Assembly: GCA_964544635.1 (NCBI GenBank)
Contig: CAZJCK010000112.1
Location: forward strand, 1-7,700
Direction of reading: 5' to 3'
From: CAZJCK01 sp964544635
Lineage (GTDB): Bacteria > Zixibacteria > MSB-5A5 > GN15 > FEB-12
Length of the DNA: 7,700 bases
The notes beneath the pieces are model-generated. The model did no database searches. It had not been told where the DNA came from and worked only from the letters and a program-made list of their open reading frames with translations. The number at the start of each line of letters is the position of its first letter. Position 1 is the stretch's first letter. The translations under genes were made by a program, and so were the position numbers. This document shows positions 5,972-7,700 of the stretch, in pieces.

Positions 5972-7629
5972 CGCAGTACATCATCGATATCAAGACCCCG
6001 GCGCATGACCAGAAGACCGCGCTCAAGTCGGAGTACTCCCTCTCCAACTACGGTCTGCGCAACCTGCACAACGTGTACTGGAACCTGCCCGCCGAAGCGC
6101 TCTACGAAGAGATCGTCTTCCGTCGTGAAGGCCGCATCTCGCACCAGGGCCCGGTGGTGGTCAATACCGGAGTGCACACCGCCCGCGCCGCCAACGACAA
6201 GTTTATCGTCCGTGAACCGGAAACCGAGGACAAGATCTGGTGGGGGCAATACAACCGTCCCTACTCGATCGACAAGTTCAACGCCGTCTTCCAGCGACTG
6301 CAGGGCTTCCTGCAGGGGCGCGACCTGTTCGTACGCGATGTCTACGCCGGCGCCGATCCCAACTACCGCCTGCCGGTGCGCGTGGTTACCGAACTGGCCT
6401 GGCACTCGCTGTTCGTGCGCAACATGTTCATCGAACCGAAGACCAACGATGAAATGCGCAAGTTCGTGCCGGAGTTTACAATCTTCTCCATCCCGTCGTT
6501 TAACGCCTCGCCGGAGATCGACGGCACTTTGTCCTCCACATTCATACTCCTGAACTTCGACCAGCGCATCTGCCTGATCGGCGGCAGCGGCTATGGCGGC
6601 GAGATCAAAAAATCGGCGTTCACGGTGCTCAATTATTTGCTGCCGCTCGAGAATACCCTGAGTATGCACTGCTCGGCGAATGTCGGTAAGGATGACGCCT
6701 CAGCGCTGTTCTTCGGTCTGTCGGGTACGGGCAAAACGACGCTCTCGGCCGACCCCAACCGTGGCCTCGTCGGCGACGACGAGCACGGCTGGAGCGACGA
6801 CGGTATCTTCAATTTCGAGGGTGGCTGCTACGCCAAGGTGATCAACCTCTCGCCTACCGCCGAGCCGCAGATTTATGCGACCACGCGCAAGTTCGGTACG
6901 GTGCTCGAGAATGTCATCTTCGATCCCGTGACGCGCTACCTCGATCTGGACGACGAGTCGCGTACCGAAAATACCAGGGCCGCCTATCCGCTGGAGTTCA
7001 TCGAAAACGCGGTGCCGGACAAGATGGCCGGGCACCCGAAGAATATCATCATGCTGACGTGTGATGCCTCGGGTGTGATGCCGCCGATCGCCAGGCTGAC
7101 ACCTGAGCAGGCGATGTATCATTTCATTTCGGGGTACACGTCGAAAGTATCGGGCACCGAGATCGATCTCGGCAAGGAGCCGGAAATTACGTTTAGCGCC
7201 TGCTTTGGGGCGCCGTTCATGGTACATCACCCAGCGAAGTATGCCGAGCTGCTGCGCGACAAGATCACCAAGTATAATGTCAACTGCTGGCTGGTCAACA
7301 CCGGCTGGTCGGGCGGACCGTACGGCATTGGCAAGCGCATGAGCATCCGTCATACCCGTGAATTGTTAAACGCCGCGCTCGATGGTTCGCTTCTCGATGT
7401 CGAGTATCGTACCGACCCGGTGTTTGGATTCGAGGTGCCGTTGCGTTGCGGTGATGTACCGGAGAAGGTGCTGAAGCCGCAGGAGACATGGGACGATCCG
7501 CAGGCGTACCAGGAGAAGTACGCCCAGCTGGCGTCGTTGTTCATCGAAAACTTCAAGAAGTTCGCCGATGGTACGCCGCCCGAGGTGGTAAAGGCCGGCC
7601 CGAAGAAGCCGGAGTTTACACGGGCGTAG
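5968..7629 (+). CDS. pckA: Phosphoenolpyruvate carboxykinase (ATP)
   Basis: Decarboxylates and phosphorylates oxaloacetate to PEP with ATP, the entry step of gluconeogenesis; it can run in reverse in some fermenters. The 553 residues compare with about 540 in E. coli. Visible motifs: LIGGSGYGGEIKKSAF with K215, MHCSAN with H234, the P-loop GLSGTGKTTLSADP (250-263) with K256, and GDDEHGWSDDG with D271. K215, H234 and D271 align with the E. coli Mn2+ ligands K213, H232 and D269. TENTRAAYP and LVNTGWSGGPYGIGKR are also present. These distinguish the ATP type from the GTP type. The usual substrate loop GRSPKDK reads ARAANDK here (72-78): the arginine is kept but the next residues differ. The start ATG overlaps the upstream stop (ATGA) behind a strong SD. 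It is the last gene visible in the rightward group and is followed by a hairpin. Confidence 0.96.
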   Translation: MTQYIIDIKTPAHDQKTALKSEYSLSNYGLRNLHNVYWNLPAEALYEEIVFRREGRISHQGPVVVNTGVHTARAANDKFIVREPETEDKIWWGQYNRPYSIDKFNAVFQRLQGFLQGRDLFVRDVYAGADPNYRLPVRVVTELAWHSLFVRNMFIEPKTNDEMRKFVPEFTIFSIPSFNASPEIDGTLSSTFILLNFDQRICLIGGSGYGGEIKKSAFTVLNYLLPLENTLSMHCSANVGKDDASALFFGLSGTGKTTLSADPNRGLVGDDEHGWSDDGIFNFEGGCYAKVINLSPTAEPQIYATTRKFGTVLENVIFDPVTRYLDLDDESRTENTRAAYPLEFIENAVPDKMAGHPKNIIMLTCDASGVMPPIARLTPEQAMYHFISGYTSKVSGTEIDLGKEPEITFSACFGAPFMVHHPAKYAELLRDKITKYNVNCWLVNTGWSGGPYGIGKRMSIRHTRELLNAALDGSLLDVEYRTDPVFGFEVPLRCGDVPEKVLKPQETWDDPQAYQEKYAQLASLFIENFKKFADGTPPEVVKAGPKKPEFTRA

Positions 7630-7644
7630 GGGACGTGGTGGTCG

Positions 7645-7664
7645 CCCACCTTTCAGGTGGGTTT
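7645..7664 (+). terminator. Hairpin after pckA, possible weak intrinsic terminator
   Basis: CCCACCT (7645-7651), a TTC loop and AGGTGGG (7655-7661) form a perfect 7-bp stem 15 nt after the pckA stop, followed by TTT and then GG. The stem is stable but the T run is short, so termination may be partial. An upstream GGTGG (7637-7641) could pair with CCACC (7646-7650) instead. The element could also be part of a dispersed palindromic repeat. Confidence 0.5.
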
Positions 7665-7700
7665 GGACGGACGTCATTCCCGCGTGGGGCAGCCTCCGCC
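7665..7700. repeat. Possible left end of a dispersed palindromic repeat
   Basis: The segment contains GTCATTCCCGCG (7672-7683) followed by TGGGGCAGCCTCCGCC, with no coding sense. GTCATTCCCGCG resembles the opening arm of short intergenic palindromic repeats seen in many bacterial genomes, where a complementary CGCGGGAAT arm follows. The second arm would lie beyond the window, so the call is tentative. Confidence 0.25.

Overview
The window is a stretch of bacterial core-metabolism chromosome, moderately GC-rich in the genes and AT-rich in the one large intergenic gap. Shine-Dalgarno sites, sigma70-type promoter boxes and a bacterial RF2 gene with its programmed +1 frameshift all point to Bacteria. 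The lineage cannot be fixed from the sequence. The protein flavour and gene mix would fit an uncultured FCB-group or similar candidate phylum, but that is a low-confidence guess. No phage, transposase, CRISPR, tRNA or rRNA signal was seen.

Layout: two gene sets diverge from an AT-rich control region at about 2430-2586. Leftward (minus strand) run four tightly packed genes: an MBL-fold hydrolase of the glyoxalase II/YcbL type, a PHP-domain phosphoesterase of the histidinol-phosphatase (HisJ) type that overlaps it by 8 nt and starts at TTG, a 3-methyladenine DNA glycosylase (Mpg/AAG) 3 nt further on, and the N-terminal third or less of a glutamate dehydrogenase with a lysine-rich leader, cut by the window edge. 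Rightward (plus strand) run prfB (release factor 2, in two frames joined by a +1 shift at CTT-TGA), pta (phosphate acetyltransferase), a class I aminotransferase of the aspartate type, and pckA (ATP-dependent PEP carboxykinase). A hairpin follows pckA.

The control region carries a well-formed promoter for prfB (TTGACT, 17 bp, TATATT), a second promoter facing the MBL gene whose predicted start point falls on an ATG (possible leaderless mRNA), and between them a CRP/FNR-like half-palindrome, TGTGA-N6-TCACG, centred about 62 bp upstream of the predicted prfB start.

Function: the aminotransferase would make oxaloacetate from aspartate and PckA would convert it to PEP; their genes share an ATGA stop/start. 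Glutamate dehydrogenase on the other arm could recycle glutamate to 2-oxoglutarate, and Pta handles the acetyl-CoA/acetyl-phosphate branch. Together the window looks like a node for amino-acid-fed gluconeogenesis and acetate metabolism, mixed with housekeeping genes. I found no clearly undescribed system. The items most worth checking are the control region, the leaderless start, the lysine-rich dehydrogenase leader, an altered substrate-loop motif in PckA and a possible dispersed repeat at the right edge.
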